64,000 nucleotides of DNA from JBKQVT01 sp963727245 (lineage in GTDB: Bacteria; Planctomycetota; Planctomycetia; Pirellulales; Thermoguttaceae): contig CAVSFO010000020.1 in NCBI GenBank assembly GCA_963727245.1, positions 62,001-126,000 of the forward strand. The letters are read 5' to 3'. This document shows, one piece after another, positions 63,470-64,000 of the stretch. The notes below the pieces were generated by a model that saw only the letters and a program-made list of their open reading frames with translations, was not told the origin of the DNA and ran no database searches. A program made the position numbers and the translations under genes. Positions within the stretch are counted from its first letter, which is position 1; the number at the start of each line of letters is the position of its first letter.

Positions 63470-64000
63470 TCAGCGGACCAGCTCCAACGTCGCCCAGAGG
63501 CTCGGGTCCTCCTGATAGGGCATGGGACTGCCGACGCCGAAGGTCCGCTGGCCCAACTCGCGGTCGATCACCGCATAGGTGAAGCCGAGCCGGGGATGTT
63601 CCTGCGGATCGAAACCGGTCAGGGCCTCGGCCGGCACGAAGGCCTCCAGCAGATAGCCGTGTACGCGCTTTTCGCTGCGGACCTGCAATTGCTCGCGCCC
63701 GACGGGCCGGGGCTCCTCGCGGGCACGATGGATTGGCAGCCACTGGGCCACGGGCTGATCCTGCCCGCGACCCTCGCCGCAAGGCATGAAGAGGAAGCGG
63801 TGGCAGTAGCGGCCGGCGCGGTGGACGTTGTGGACGTTGCGGGTGTCGATCCAGAGTTGCAGGCAGTCGCTGTCTTCGCTGCGGGCGGCCCGGCACCAGG
63901 GCGGCTGCCGTTTGCCCTCGACGCAGAGGGCGACGGCCAGGCCGGCCTCGCTCCAGGCGGCGCGGAAGTCGGTGGCCAGGGGTTGTTCTTCCAAGGCGGC
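63470..64000 (-). CDS. Partial protein, carbohydrate-binding (CBM9-like) domain suspected
   Basis: The C-terminal 176 residues are visible and the 5' end runs off the window. The stretches LQLWIDTRNVHNVHRAGRYCHRFLF and FVPAEALTGFDPQEHPRLGFTYAVIDRELG resemble the family 9 carbohydrate-binding / DOMON-like fold found in planctomycete proteins of unknown function. The call rests on the general pattern only. A TTG at 63994 could start translation, but the frame is open to the edge. Confidence 0.5.
   Translation of the reverse strand, partial: AALEEQPLATDFRAAWSEAGLAVALCVEGKRQPPWCRAARSEDSDCLQLWIDTRNVHNVHRAGRYCHRFLFMPCGEGRGQDQPVAQWLPIHRAREEPRPVGREQLQVRSEKRVHGYLLEAFVPAEALTGFDPQEHPRLGFTYAVIDRELGQRTFGVGSPMPYQEDPSLWATLELVR

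Noticed and set aside
1..64000. tRNA, rRNA or SRP RNA genes
   Set aside because: I looked for T-loop GTTCGA-type sequences with matching stems and found none outside coding genes or repeats; no rRNA-like stretch was seen.
1..64000. Insertion sequences or prophage
   Set aside because: No transposase, integrase or phage structural motif was found; only short non-coding repeats are present.

Overview
The window is about 64 kb of GC-rich chromosomal DNA, most likely from a planctomycete (Pirellulales-like). The signs are two DUF1573/LTXXQ-type secreted proteins, a secreted peptidase with the N-terminal QLETRSLLS motif, an ECF sigma factor coupled to a membrane Ser/Thr kinase, many Gfo/Idh/MocA oxidoreductases including one with a Tat signal, DUF6807/PmoA-like proteins, and several families of palindromic intergenic repeats. 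An intact-motif [FeFe]-hydrogenase of the HydABC type suggests anaerobic or fermentative metabolism. The affiliation is an inference from gene content; no rRNA or tRNA gene was seen.

Layout. 1-3.4 kb: a SWIM zinc-finger protein and an SNF2 helicase. 3.5-8 kb: a hydB-hydA-hydC hydrogenase operon. 8.2-12.6 kb: sugar-type oxidoreductase, TIM-barrel isomerase and cupin. 13-17.3 kb: a Ser/Ala-rich planctomycete protein, YraN and the conserved ffh-rpsP-trmD-rplS block. 17.8-26.2 kb: secreted and membrane proteins, another Gfo/Idh protein, a PmoA-like protein, a PHB-depolymerase-like esterase and ScpB with a poly-acidic tail. 26.3-33.4 kb: nifS-like gene, dnaA, a probable oriC, dnaN, dciA-like gene, gyrB. 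33.8-37.3 kb: a compact four-gene operon (ABC-type ATPase, Cys-rich P-loop GTPase, cysteine desulfurase, Fe-S protein) that I think is the best candidate for an undescribed metallocofactor system. 37.3-40.9 kb: a hairpin-rich accessory stretch with small membrane proteins, a zinc-ribbon/IscA-like protein and an HNH-nuclease operon. 40.9-55.2 kb: a minus-strand sugar/aldonate catabolism locus with a XylR-type AraC regulator, RhaT-like transporter, enolase-superfamily dehydratase, class II aldolase, 2-keto-3-deoxy sugar-acid kinase, two tandem GH36-like enzymes, KDPG-type aldolase, cyclase and oxidoreductase. 55.4-64 kb: LTXXQ-like protein, ECF sigma and kinase; S53 peptidase; EF-hand protein; a second Ser-rich protein; and a partial carbohydrate-binding protein.

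The sugar genes form two translationally coupled runs (53749 down to 49748, and 49597 down to 42090). Together they could take galactosides and aldonates to pyruvate and a triose phosphate by a DeLey-Doudoroff-like route. The hydrogenase would re-oxidise NADH and ferredoxin from such fermentation.

A recurrent feature is genes broken by single-base indels while every motif stays intact on both sides. I count about 25, of which about 12 fall within the 33.8-37.3 kb operon and none in dnaN, gyrB, ffh or the kinase. Most look like +1 insertions of G or C. Sequencing error is the simplest explanation, but the uneven density deserves a check. I report such genes over their full reconstructed span.
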